A program made the position numbers and the translations under genes. The notes under the pieces were generated by a model, which had not been told where the DNA came from, ran no database searches, and saw only the letters and a program-made list of their open reading frames with translations. 64,000 nt of DNA from JAFARE01 sp963777285. GTDB taxonomy: Bacteria; Chloroflexota; Dormibacteria; Aeolococcales; Aeolococcaceae. The stretch's first letter is position 1. Each line of letters starts with the position of its first letter. Shown here piece by piece: positions 8,923 to 16,398 of this stretch. The DNA lies in the NCBI GenBank assembly GCA_963777285.1, contig CAVZPR010000002.1, forward strand, positions 682,001 to 746,000, written 5' to 3'.

Positions 8923-9346
8923 CGTCCTGACGTTCAGCGTCGGCGTCGACGGCCACGTCGTCGTGGTCGGTGGCAAGGATGGCGGCTGCGTGATGCTGCA
9001 CGAGCTGGAGCAGTACCTCGGCGCGGTCGGCCGCTACGGCCACAAGCTGGCCGACGGACGCGACTCCATCGCCATGCAGAACGCCAAGATGGACTACGTC
9101 GAGATGGCCGAGGCCGCGGTGACGGTGGTGTCGCTGGCCGTCGAGGAGCTGTGCGCGCAGGAGATCATCGCCGAGTCCGACGTTCCCGCGCGGCCGCGGT
9201 TCGCCGCGGTCGACCCGAATCTGGCGACGTACGACTACATACAGACGACCTACGCGCGCGCACAGCGGCGCGTGGAGTGGATGCGCGCCGTCGACGCCAC
9301 GCTCCGCGAGCGCGGCATCGCCATCGAGAAGCCGCCCCCAAACTGA
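8885..9346 (+). CDS. uncharacterised protein overlapping pyrE
   Basis: A 153-residue protein of unknown family. After a basic N-terminus (MPLFRRRQ) come a short beta segment FSVGVDGHVVVVGGKDGG and long amphipathic helices from about 40 to 150 containing LHELEQYLGAVGRYGHKLAD. There is no signal peptide or membrane segment. The ATG used lies inside pyrE (38-base overlap); no later start keeps the beta segment intact. The reading frame is well conserved in character up to the stop, which abuts the convergent AIM24 gene with no spacer. Role unknown. Confidence 0.6.
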   Translation: MPLFRRRQAAASDVLTFSVGVDGHVVVVGGKDGGCVMLHELEQYLGAVGRYGHKLADGRDSIAMQNAKMDYVEMAEAAVTVVSLAVEELCAQEIIAESDVPARPRFAAVDPNLATYDYIQTTYARAQRRVEWMRAVDATLRERGIAIEKPPPN

Positions 9347-10105
9347 TCAGTTGCCGAACAGGCCCCTGACGACGGCGCCACCGGCCCCTCCTGCGGCGCC
9401 TGATTCCGCCGCCTGCGAGGGGCTGTACTCGGACAGCGCCTGGGCCAGCTTCTGCAGCGGCAGGGACTGCAGCCAGACGCGTCCCGGTCCCACGAGCTGG
9501 GCGAGAAAGATGCCGTCGCCGCCGAAGATCTTGTTCTTGATGCCTTTCACGGTCGTGATCTGGAACTGCACGGTGTCCTGAAACAGCCCGACGTGGGCGG
9601 GGTGCACGCGCAGCGTCTCGCCCGGCTGCAGGTCGTAGGTGATGATCTCGCCGCTGAGCTCGCACCACGCGCGACCCTGACCGGAGATCTTCTGCAGGCG
9701 GAACCCGTCGCCGCCGAAGAGGCCGGCGCCCAGGTGCTGCTGGAAGCCGATCGACAGCTCGACGCCGGGGTTGGCGCAGACGAAGGCATGGCGGTGTCCC
9801 AGGTACGTGAAGCCCGGCTGCGGCGCCACGTCGATCGGGAAGATCTGACCGGGCAGGCGCGTCGCGAACGAGACCATCCCGGCACCGCCCTGGGCGCTGT
9901 ACTCGGTCATGAAGATGGAGCTGCCGCCGAGAGCGCGTTTGAAGACCCCGCCGATGCCGCCGCCGCCGCCGAACTGCGTCGAGGTGCGCATCACGATCGT
10001 GGACGTCATCCACGAGAGCTCGCCGGACTCGGCGAACAGCGACTCGCCGGGGTCGAGCGTGACCTCGAGCACCGGCATCACGGTCCCGATGATCTTCTCC
10101 TGCAT
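9347..10105 (-). CDS. AIM24 / TIGR00266 family protein
   Basis: A 252-residue protein of the AIM24 family (related to mitochondrial AIM24 and bacterial TIGR00266 proteins), whose biochemical role is unsettled. It shows the expected beta-rich, glycine-rich repeats: DPGESLFAESGELSWM, a GGGGGIGGVFKRALGG loop, then LPGQIFPIDV and the later FGGDGIFLAQLVGPGRVWLQ. The C-terminus is a Gly/Ala-rich tail. The start MQEKII at 10105 is preferred over an upstream GTG because GAGGAGAG precedes it at good spacing. A TAGACT box at 10140-10145 (minus strand) would give a leader of about 30 bases. Confidence 0.85.
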   Translation of the reverse strand: MQEKIIGTVMPVLEVTLDPGESLFAESGELSWMTSTIVMRTSTQFGGGGGIGGVFKRALGGSSIFMTEYSAQGGAGMVSFATRLPGQIFPIDVAPQPGFTYLGHRHAFVCANPGVELSIGFQQHLGAGLFGGDGFRLQKISGQGRAWCELSGEIITYDLQPGETLRVHPAHVGLFQDTVQFQITTVKGIKNKIFGGDGIFLAQLVGPGRVWLQSLPLQKLAQALSEYSPSQAAESGAAGGAGGAVVRGLFGN

Positions 10106-10139
10106 CTGCTCTCTCCTCACTGGTGGCGCCGGCCGCTGA

Positions 10140-10145
10140 AGTCTA
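10140..10145 (-). promoter_or_regulatory. -10-like box for the AIM24-family gene
   Basis: TAGACT on the minus strand, about 35 bases before the ATG at 10105, which has its own Shine-Dalgarno. Confidence 0.35.
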
Positions 10146-10171
10146 GGCAGGTCGGCGGCTCGCCGCGTATA

Positions 10172-10200
10172 TCACCAATCGGTATAATACCAACTGGTGA
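10172..10200 (+). promoter_or_regulatory. 29-bp palindromic operator over a TATAAT promoter
   Basis: Outer arms TCACCA (10172-10177) and TGGTGA (10195-10200) are perfect complements, and so are the inner arms GGTAT (10181-10185) and ATACC (10187-10191) around a central A. Only the 3-base spacers between arms are imperfect. The inner core contains a consensus TATAAT (10183-10188), so a dimeric regulator bound here would block RNA polymerase. The nearest downstream start is the ATG at 10208 of the broken ATPase. Confidence 0.7.
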
Positions 10201-10207
10201 CAGGCAG

Positions 10208-11372
10208 ATGAGTCCGCCGCCGTCGCGGCAGCCGCGCGCGCGCTGGCAGCGCAATCCGTTCCACTACGGCTCCCCTGTGGCCGGCAACTCGTTCTGCGAC
10301 CGGAGGAGCGAGCTCGAACTCGCTGACGCGCCGCATGCTCGACGGCCAGAACGTGATCCTGCTCTCGCCGCGCCGCTACGGAAAGACGTCGCTGCTGCAG
10401 CGAGCCATCACGACGGTGCGGCGGCGCGGCGGGCGCAGCGGGTACGCATCGCTGATCAAGGCGTCCAGCCGGCGCGAGGTGGCGGAGGTGCTGCTCTCGG
10501 CGGTGCTGGCGGGGCCGGCAGGCTGGATGACGCGGCGCCGCGCCGACCTCGCCGACGCACTCGCAGGTGTGCGCCTGCAGCCATCGATCACCGTGCACCC
10601 CGGCGGTGCGCTGCAGGTGACGTTCAGCCCCGCGGTCGATCCCGTGCCATGGGAGGGGGTACTGCACGACACGATGCGCATCCTGGGGCGGGTCGCGCGC
10701 CAGAAGCCCGCGAGCCTGGTGATCGACGAGTTCCAGCGCGCGGCTGAGATCGACCCGGGCCTGCCCGGCGTGTTCAAGGCGATCGCCGACGAGCTACGCG
10801 ATGTGAGCCTGGTCTTCTCCGGCAGCAAGCTGCACGTGATGCGAGAGCTCGCGTCGGGACCGGGCGCACCGCTGCTCGGCATGGGCGAACGCATCAGCCT
10901 CGACGTCATCCCCGAGACGGAGATGACCGAGTTCCTGTGCAGACGCGCCGGCGCTGGGGGCAAGACCATGCCGGCTGCGATCGCCAGCGACATCTACCGC
11001 AGCGTCGACGGCGTTCCCAACGACGTGCAGAAGCTTGCCTACGCCGCATTTGCGGCCGCCGCGGCCGCGGTCGACGGCGACGCGCTGGCTGCAGGATTCG
11101 CGGAGATCGTGCAGCTCGAGATCGTCGACTACGCGGAGACGCTCGACGGCCTCGCGCCGGCGCAGCAGCGCGTGCTCAAGGCACTGGCGGCGCAGCCGCA
11201 GGCGTCCGTGTACTCACACGATTTCCTGCATCGCGTCGACGTCAACAACGCCAACTCCGTGCGCAAGGCGCTGGACGTGCTGGCGCGCCGCGAGCTGGTG
11301 CGCCGCAGGTCCGACCGCGCCTGGTGCGTGGCGAATCCCTTCTTCCGCGCCTGGCTCGCCGCCGGCGCGTGA
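10208..11372 (+). pseudogene. AAA/STAND-type ATPase, frameshifted near its N-terminus
   Basis: P-loop ATPase of the archaeal-ATPase (PF01637-like) type. The main frame, open from ATG 10335 (345 residues), has the Walker A SPRRYGKTSLL, the Walker B SLVIDEFQRA and a C-terminal winged-helix region (QQRVLKALAAQPQ to RRELVRRRSDRAW). The conserved N-terminal motif NPFHYGSPVAGNSFCDRR is in another frame, starting at ATG 10208. Dropping one base near 10322 joins them as ...SELELLTRRMLDGQN, the expected family sequence, so a single-base insertion splits the gene. It could be a real mutation, a sequence error or a programmed shift. Translation from 10335 would still keep the whole Walker A. Confidence 0.7.
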
Positions 11373-11375
11373 CCG

Positions 11376-11480
11376 CTACGGCCCGGGGCGGTTGTTGAAC
11401 GTGAGGATCGCCGACGCCGCGACGATCATCAGGAACGCGATGACCGTGACGGCGACGAGCAGCTTCGCGTTGCGGCTCAC
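11376..11480 (-). CDS. 34-aa single-pass membrane microprotein
   Basis: Predicted 34-residue peptide: a basic start (VSRNAK), one hydrophobic helix over about 7-27 (LLVAVTVIAFLMIVAASAIL) and a short NNRPGP end. Its GTG start overlaps the TGA of the preceding 161-residue membrane protein as GTGA, the coupling pattern used by real genes in this window, which is the main reason to annotate it. It could be a small partner subunit of that protein. No homologue is recognised. Confidence 0.55.
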   Translation of the reverse strand: MSRNAKLLVAVTVIAFLMIVAASAILTFNNRPGP

Positions 11481-11962
11481 GGGCGCTGCCGCCAGGCGAG
11501 CACGGCGCCGGCGATGAGCACCGCGCCGCCCGCGGCGGCGAGGAAGAATCCCGGACCGAAGTAGGGGGACACGTACAGCTGCGCGCTGCGTGCCTCGGTG
11601 TCGAGGTAGTCGGCGAAGATCCCCAGGGACACGACGAACACCGTCACGCCGAGCAGCGCCAGGATGTAGTAGCCGGGCGGTTGCACCGCCATCCAGGCGA
11701 CCACGGCGACGAGGACTGCAGCGACCACCACCAGCCAGTTGTCGGCGGCGATGCCGGGCACCACGGCGTAGCCGGCGGCGGGCACGTCGTGGTGATGCCA
11801 CGGCAGCGGCATCGACGCCGCGAACAGCAGTGCCGCGCCGGCCAGCACCGCGAGCATCAGCCGCGACGACCGCTCATCGGATGTGGGGGGCGATCCGAGG
11901 CGGGCGATGACGTCGCGACGCCTGTCGCGCACCGATCGCGTGGCCTCGGGTTGCGGCTCCAC
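11477..11962 (-). CDS. four-helix membrane protein, unknown
   Basis: A 161-residue integral membrane protein with a charged cytosolic N-terminus of about 33 residues and four hydrophobic segments near 36-52, 75-95, 98-118 and 137-155. The short loop PLPWHHHDVPAAG after the first helix is histidine-rich and would lie outside. The GTG start is preceded by GGAG at 8 bases. It resembles small uncharacterised actinobacterial/Chloroflexi membrane proteins, but no family name can be given with confidence. It is cotranslated with a 34-residue downstream peptide. Confidence 0.75.
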   Translation of the reverse strand: MEPQPEATRSVRDRRRDVIARLGSPPTSDERSSRLMLAVLAGAALLFAASMPLPWHHHDVPAAGYAVVPGIAADNWLVVVAAVLVAVVAWMAVQPPGYYILALLGVTVFVVSLGIFADYLDTEARSAQLYVSPYFGPGFFLAAAGGAVLIAGAVLAWRQRP

Positions 11963-12018
11963 CGACAGCTCCTCGCGGCGTTTTCAGCGCGGCCTCAGCA
12001 GGCCGGGGTACGGTTCGA

Positions 12019-12024
12019 TAGGCT
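12019..12024 (+). promoter_or_regulatory. -10-like box for the lipoprotein gene at 12073
   Basis: TAGGCT, about 49 bases upstream of an ATG that has a GGGAGGAG ribosome site, consistent with a short leadered transcript. Confidence 0.3.
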
Positions 12025-12072
12025 ACCCGCGCACCAAGTCACGGCGCGGCCGTGAGGGCGGGAGGAGTCAGG

Positions 12073-13083
12073 ATGGCGAGGTTGCGCGGGACGTCGGTCG
12101 TGGCGTTCTCCGGTGTGACGGCGCTCGTGGTTTTGGCGAGCGCCTGCGGCTCGGAGGGTGGCGGAACCGGGGGAGGTGGAGGCAGCACGGTCGCACCGGG
12201 GCCACTTGCGATATCGCCCGCGACCGCCCGGTCGACGGCGGCTGCCTACTTCGTGGCCGACAACGCGGCTCAGCAAGCGCTCGACACCTCGCGGCTGACG
12301 GACCTCGAGGAAGGTCCGCTGGCCGCCGCCGACAACGCCGAGTACCTCACGTATCGCGGGCACCGCAAGTCGTTCGCAAAGTTCACGGCCGGCCACCTCG
12401 CGGTCTTCGTCCCCGCCAGCGCAGGCGCGTATCCGCGGAGCTTCCTCGTCGAGGCGGCCCTCAACTTCGGCGCTACCAGCGACAACTCCATGTACATCTT
12501 TCTGCAGGATGGGGCCGGCGCGCCCTGGCGCGCCGACATCGCTCTCGACATCGGCAACGGCCAGTACCCGCCGTTCGCCCTGGACTCCAACGGACTCGCT
12601 GACGAGCTGCCTTCGACCGCACAGAGCGGCTTGCAGGCGACCGGGATTGGCATCGCGGACGGCTTTGCCGACTACGTCTCCAAGCCGCTGTTCGGGACCA
12701 ACGCCGTCGCCGCGCCGGCACTCACGTTCGCCCCCGGGGCGAACACGTCGGAATATGTCGATCACCTCAAGTCGCTTGCCGGGTCATCGGCCGCGACCGG
12801 AGGTGGCATCAGCGGGTCCATCGAGCCACAGCCCGACACGTGGACGTATCGCCTCCAAAGCGGAGGAGCCGCCGTCTTCTTCACCGAGATGACCAACTAC
12901 ACGATCAGCGGCAGCTTCAGGCTCGGCGCCGGCATCGACACCTTCGTGGATCCTGGGAACTACTCGAGCGTGACCGAGATGGCGTTCAACGTGCTCGAAG
13001 CCGCCGACCCCTCGCGTGGAGGCGGTGCGGCCATTGCGGTGCCGTATGCCAACACGGACTACACGGGGGCATCGGCGACCTGA
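12073..13083 (+). CDS. lipoprotein of unknown function
   Basis: A 336-residue exported lipoprotein: basic start, hydrophobic stretch and the lipobox LASAC, followed by a flexible Gly/Ser linker (GSEGGGTGGGGGS). The mature part has a predicted globular region from about 45 to 330 with STAAAYFVADNAAQQ at its start and WTYRLQSGGAAVFF near its end; no catalytic signature is visible. The ATG at 12073 was chosen over a GTG 21 bases upstream because GGGAGGAG sits at ideal distance. It appears to be monocistronic, followed by the convergent acyl-CoA dehydrogenase gene. Confidence 0.8.
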   Translation: MARLRGTSVVAFSGVTALVVLASACGSEGGGTGGGGGSTVAPGPLAISPATARSTAAAYFVADNAAQQALDTSRLTDLEEGPLAAADNAEYLTYRGHRKSFAKFTAGHLAVFVPASAGAYPRSFLVEAALNFGATSDNSMYIFLQDGAGAPWRADIALDIGNGQYPPFALDSNGLADELPSTAQSGLQATGIGIADGFADYVSKPLFGTNAVAAPALTFAPGANTSEYVDHLKSLAGSSAATGGGISGSIEPQPDTWTYRLQSGGAAVFFTEMTNYTISGSFRLGAGIDTFVDPGNYSSVTEMAFNVLEAADPSRGGGAAIAVPYANTDYTGASAT

Positions 13084-13116
13084 CGGCGATCTCCTCTCCG
13101 GGGGATCCCCACCGGC

Positions 13117-14259
13117 TCACAATCCGAGTGACGTCTTGGCGATGATCTCCTTCATCACCTCGTCCGTGCCCGCACCGATGCGGATCAGCCGCGAGTCGCG
13201 GAAGTAGCGCGAGATCCCCGTCTCCGCCATGTAGCCCATGCCACCGTGCAGCTGCAGGCAGGTGTCCGCCACGTCTGAGGTGACGCGGCCCACGACGAGC
13301 TTGGCCATCGATATCTCGCTGACGGGGTACTCCTCGCGGTTCCATTTCTCGGCAACGCTGTAGATGAACGTCTTGGCCACGGTGATGTCGGTGTACATGT
13401 CGGCGAGCTTGTGCCGGTTCACCTGGAACTTCCCGATGGGGCGGCCGAACGCCTCGCGGTCCTTGCACCAGCGCAGCGTCTCCTCGAACGCGACCTCGGC
13501 GCCGGCGATGGCGCCGGCCGCGCCGATGAGGCGCTCACCCTGCAGCTCCCACATGAGGTGGTAGAAGCCCTGCCCCAGCTCGCCGACGATGGCGTCGTCG
13601 CCGACTTCGACGCCGTCGAAGGACAGCTCCGCGGTGTCGCTGGAGAACATCCCCAGCTTCTTGAGCTTGCGCGACACGCGGAAGCCGGGGAGGTCCTTGT
13701 CGACGAGGAACAGCGTGATGCCGTGCGCGCCGTCCTCCTGCTTGCCGGTGCGGCACACGAGCAGGATGTAGTCGCAGCGCACGCCGTTGGTGATGTAGAG
13801 CTTGCTGCCGCTGATGCGCCAGTGGCCGTCGACGCGGTCAGCGCGCGTGCGGATCGCGGCGACATCGCTGCCCGCGTCGGGTTCGGTGATTCCCAGCGCC
13901 GCCACCTTCTCGCCCCTGATCGCGGGCACCAGGTATTTCTGCCGCTGCTCCTCGGTGCCGAACTTGAAGATGGGGGGCGTCGCCATCTCGCTCTGCACGC
14001 TGATCGCCATGCCCACGCCCCCGGATCCGGCGCGAGCCATCTCCTCGGCCAGGACGATCGCGCTGAAGTAGTCGCCCCCCTGGCCCCCGTATTTCTCCGG
14101 GTAGCGCAGACCGAGGAAGCCCAGCTCTCCCATGCGCCGGAAGACCGAGTCGGGAAAGTACTCGGCTGCTTCCCACTCCTCGGCGTGCGGGCGCAGCTCC
14201 TTGGCGACGAAGTCGCGGATCGTCTCGCGAAGAGCGTCGTGCTCTGCGGTGAAGGGCAT
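13117..14259 (-). CDS. acyl-CoA dehydrogenase
   Basis: FAD-dependent acyl-CoA dehydrogenase, 380 residues, the normal length. The N-terminal helical domain contains FLGLRYPEKYGGQGGDY, the beta domain has ALGITEPDAGSDVAAIRT and GSKLYITNG, and the C-terminal domain has REAFGRPIGKFQ and LQLHGGMGYMAETGISRY. The last segment ends RIGAGTDEVMKEII, where many family members carry EGT; the catalytic glutamate lies near position 365 in IGAGTDE or elsewhere, so substrate class is unclear. The start MPFTAEHD is placed from family length. It is divergent from a lipoprotein gene, with no fatty-acid genes nearby. Confidence 0.9.
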   Translation of the reverse strand: MPFTAEHDALRETIRDFVAKELRPHAEEWEAAEYFPDSVFRRMGELGFLGLRYPEKYGGQGGDYFSAIVLAEEMARAGSGGVGMAISVQSEMATPPIFKFGTEEQRQKYLVPAIRGEKVAALGITEPDAGSDVAAIRTRADRVDGHWRISGSKLYITNGVRCDYILLVCRTGKQEDGAHGITLFLVDKDLPGFRVSRKLKKLGMFSSDTAELSFDGVEVGDDAIVGELGQGFYHLMWELQGERLIGAAGAIAGAEVAFEETLRWCKDREAFGRPIGKFQVNRHKLADMYTDITVAKTFIYSVAEKWNREEYPVSEISMAKLVVGRVTSDVADTCLQLHGGMGYMAETGISRYFRDSRLIRIGAGTDEVMKEIIAKTSLGL

Positions 14260-14334
14260 CGGCGGCGGGTCCTCTGGACTGGACGAGAGCTCGATTCTGC
14301 CATCGGCGCGCGCCTGCGGATTCGAGGCGCTCCG

Positions 14335-14340
14335 TAGCAT
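14335..14340 (+). promoter_or_regulatory. leaderless -10 box for the lipoprotein at 14347
   Basis: TAGCAT ends 6 bases before the GTG start; no Shine-Dalgarno fits between. Confidence 0.5.
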
Positions 14341-14346
14341 GGGCTG

Positions 14347-15051
14347 GTGCACGTCTCCCCTGCGGCCGCCGTCGGCGCGCTCGCCGCCGCTCTGCTCGCC
14401 GGATGCGGGCAGGCTCCGGCACCGTCGCCGACGGTCACGCCCCCTCCGAGCTCACCGTCACCGTCTCCCTCGCCGCAGCCCGCACCCGACGTGGAGCGCG
14501 TCGCCATCGAATCGACCGGCGTCGGCGCGTTCGACCTCGTGGCGATACCGGTCGCTGTGCTGCACAACCAGGCGACGCACCACGGCGCTGCCCAGGTGGT
14601 GGTGCACTTCGCCACCACGCGCTCCGGCGCCCGCCTCGGCTCCCTTGATTCGGTGCCGGTCAACCTCGGGCCGGGGGAGACGCTGGCGGTGACCGCCGAC
14701 TGCACCGATGCCTGCACCGGCGCGTCCAGCGCCACCGCGACCGTGTCCGTCGGGGCCTGGGTGGATGCGCCGGGCGTGACCCTCAGCGCGGGCCCGGCGG
14801 CGTACCGCTGCGAGACGTGCCGGCCGGGCCGCGGCCATGGCGACGTCACCGGGACCGTGAGGGTGGGTCATCTGGGCTTAGGCGCGGCGGTGGTGCTCTT
14901 TGCCATGTGCGCCAACGGCGGAGGCGGGATCATCGGGGGCGGCTCGGTCCCCGCGGTGTGGCCCGGCACCACCTCCCTCGCGGTGGACGTCCCCGTGCTG
15001 GTCAGCGCCCGCCCAGCCCGCTGCAGCCTGGGGGCCTCGACCGGCTGGTAG
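14347..15051 (+). CDS. proline-linker lipoprotein, unknown
   Basis: A 234-residue predicted lipoprotein. The signal peptide ends in the lipobox LLAGC (residues 16-20), followed by a long Pro/Ser/Thr linker to about 48. The mature domain contains beta-strand-like repeats and several cysteines (TADCTDACTG, RCETCRPGRG, FAMCANGGG), unusual for an exported protein and suggestive of disulphides. The GTG start follows TAGCAT by 6 bases, so the message is probably leaderless. No family is recognised. Confidence 0.72.
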   Translation: MHVSPAAAVGALAAALLAGCGQAPAPSPTVTPPPSSPSPSPSPQPAPDVERVAIESTGVGAFDLVAIPVAVLHNQATHHGAAQVVVHFATTRSGARLGSLDSVPVNLGPGETLAVTADCTDACTGASSATATVSVGAWVDAPGVTLSAGPAAYRCETCRPGRGHGDVTGTVRVGHLGLGAAVVLFAMCANGGGGIIGGGSVPAVWPGTTSLAVDVPVLVSARPARCSLGASTGW

Positions 15052-15084
15052 CGCAGCCGCCCCGCCGCGATCAGCGCCGCTCAC

Positions 15085-15115
15085 TTGCGAAACCACACAG
15101 GGCGTGTGGTAGGGT
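15085..15115 (+). promoter_or_regulatory. candidate promoter of the transglycosylase gene
   Basis: TTGCGA (15085-15090) and TAGGGT (15110-15115), 19 bases apart. Transcription would begin near 15122, leaving a leader of about 125 bases. Confidence 0.4.
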
Positions 15116-15120
15116 GCCGC

Positions 15121-15241
15121 GGTCGCGGCGACGACCACTGGCGTTACCTCGACGGAAGGGACGGGCGGATGCCCCGGAGCAGCGCCGTGACCACCCCGTG
15201 GTCTGTCGGGCCTACTCCATCCAGCCACGAAGGAAAGGAGT
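15121..15241 (+). promoter_or_regulatory. structured 5' leader, possible unknown riboswitch
   Basis: The leader holds GGGC-GGAT-GCCC (15163-15174) and a perfect six-pair stem GACCAC/GTGGTC with a CCC loop (15189-15203). ACTCC (15214-15218) can pair with GGAGT (15237-15241), hiding the Shine-Dalgarno of the TTG start. In many actinobacteria rpf-like genes are controlled by c-di-AMP (ydaO) riboswitches, but the conserved ydaO core is not seen here. Confidence 0.35.
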
Positions 15242-15247
15242 TCGACC

Positions 15248-15784
15248 TTGCGATTTCCCAGAAGGATCCGCGGTTTGGTCCTCGGAGCGGTCACTCTGGT
15301 GGCCGGCCCGGTGATCGCCGCGTCACTGACCCAGCCGGCGCCCAGGTCCGCACCCACGATCGCTGCGCTGCCCGCTGCCGCCATGGCGGTCAACGACGGC
15401 AGAGAGGCCGTCCGGCTCGTGCGGTTGCCGCTGGTGAGCCAGAAGCACGCGCTCCCGCCACCCGCCACGCCGCACCGGACGACGACGCGTCGTGTGTCGA
15501 TCCCCGCCGGCCCGGTGAACAGGAACAGCGTCGCAGGGATCATCATGTCCGCCGCCGCCCGGTGGGGCGTGTCGGGCAGCTGGATGGTGAGCATCGCCCG
15601 CTGCGAGTCGGGCCTCAACCCGCACGCGTACAACCCACGGGGGCCGTACTACGGGCTCTTCCAGTTCCTCATGTCGACGTTCACCCACAACGGCGGGACC
15701 AGTATCTGGGACCCGGCCGACCAGGCCAACATCGCGGCCAAGATGCTGGCCCACGGCCAGGCACACCAGTGGGCCTGCGCCTGA
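15248..15784 (+). CDS. secreted lytic transglycosylase-like protein (SLT/Rpf type)
   Basis: A 178-residue exported protein with a C-terminal lysozyme-like domain expected to cleave peptidoglycan. An N-terminal signal peptide (MRFPRRIRGLVLGAVTLVAG) is followed by a linker of about 65 residues. The domain has ARCESGLNPHAYNPRGPYYG, where the Glu after Cys is the likely catalytic residue, then LFQFLMSTF and WDPADQANIAAKMLA, typical of SLT/RPF folds. The start is TTG, chosen because AAGGAG lies 8 bases upstream and no other start precedes the signal peptide. The gene has a long structured leader, suggesting post-transcriptional control. Confidence 0.85.
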   Translation: MRFPRRIRGLVLGAVTLVAGPVIAASLTQPAPRSAPTIAALPAAAMAVNDGREAVRLVRLPLVSQKHALPPPATPHRTTTRRVSIPAGPVNRNSVAGIIMSAAARWGVSGSWMVSIARCESGLNPHAYNPRGPYYGLFQFLMSTFTHNGGTSIWDPADQANIAAKMLAHGQAHQWACA

Positions 15785-15834
15785 CCATTCGCTGACCTGC
15801 CGCCGCTGCGAGCGGCATGCGGCAAACTCGCAGG

Positions 15835-16398
15835 GTGGAACGCGCCGACGACGAGGCCCTGCGCGAGACCCTGGTGAGCACCGAGCCGGTGTTCAACGGG
15901 CGCCTGATCCGAGTGCGGCGGGACGCCGTCAGCTTCGCCGACGGCGCCACCGCGACACGGGAGGTGGTGGAACACCCGGGCGCCGTCACCGTCGTCGCCC
16001 TGGACGCCCACGGCCGGGTGGCGCTCGTGCGCCAGTGGCGGCACCCCGTGGGCAGGGCGCTGTGGGAGCTCCCCGCGGGCACGCGCGACCACGACGGCGA
16101 GGCCGTGCAGGACACGGCGCGCCGCGAGCTGGGCGAGGAGACGGGAGCGGTGGCGGCGTCGTGGCGCCGCCTGGCGGAGGCCCCGCTGGCCCCTGGCTAC
16201 TCGTCGGAGGTGATGCACTTCTTCCTCGCCTCGGATCTGGCTGGTGGACCGACCAGCGCCGACCCAGACGAGCGCCTCGAGGTTGGCTGGTTCACCAAGG
16301 AGGAGGTCGTGCGCCTGGTGGCCCGCGGCGAGGTCGACGTCAAGACCGTCGCGGGCCTGGCGCTGGCGGGCTGGCGGCTGGCGGTGGCCGATGCCTGA
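15835..16398 (+). CDS. Nudix hydrolase, ADP-ribose pyrophosphatase type
   Basis: A 187-residue Nudix enzyme probably cleaving ADP-ribose or similar nucleoside diphosphate derivatives. It has the ADPRase-type lead-in VRQWRHPVGRALWELPAG, and the Nudix box continues EAVQDTARRELGEETG. Compared with the canonical box (G-x5-E), there is one extra residue between Gly and the first Glu (GTRDHDGE). The C-terminal helix region resembles the ADPRase dimerisation part. GTG 15835 is used; ATG 15817 is an alternative, and neither has a good ribosome site. The next gene overlaps by 8 bases. Confidence 0.85.
   Translation: MERADDEALRETLVSTEPVFNGRLIRVRRDAVSFADGATATREVVEHPGAVTVVALDAHGRVALVRQWRHPVGRALWELPAGTRDHDGEAVQDTARRELGEETGAVAASWRRLAEAPLAPGYSSEVMHFFLASDLAGGPTSADPDERLEVGWFTKEEVVRLVARGEVDVKTVAGLALAGWRLAVADA

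Noticed and set aside
13084..13116. intrinsic terminator between the lipoprotein and acyl-CoA dehydrogenase genes
   Set aside because: A small GGGGATCCCC-centred inverted repeat exists, but there is no T-run and the stem is short; evidence is too weak to annotate.
15121..15247. c-di-AMP (ydaO) riboswitch before the SLT-domain gene
   Set aside because: Expected from gene context, but the conserved core segments of that class could not be found; only an unassigned structured leader is reported.
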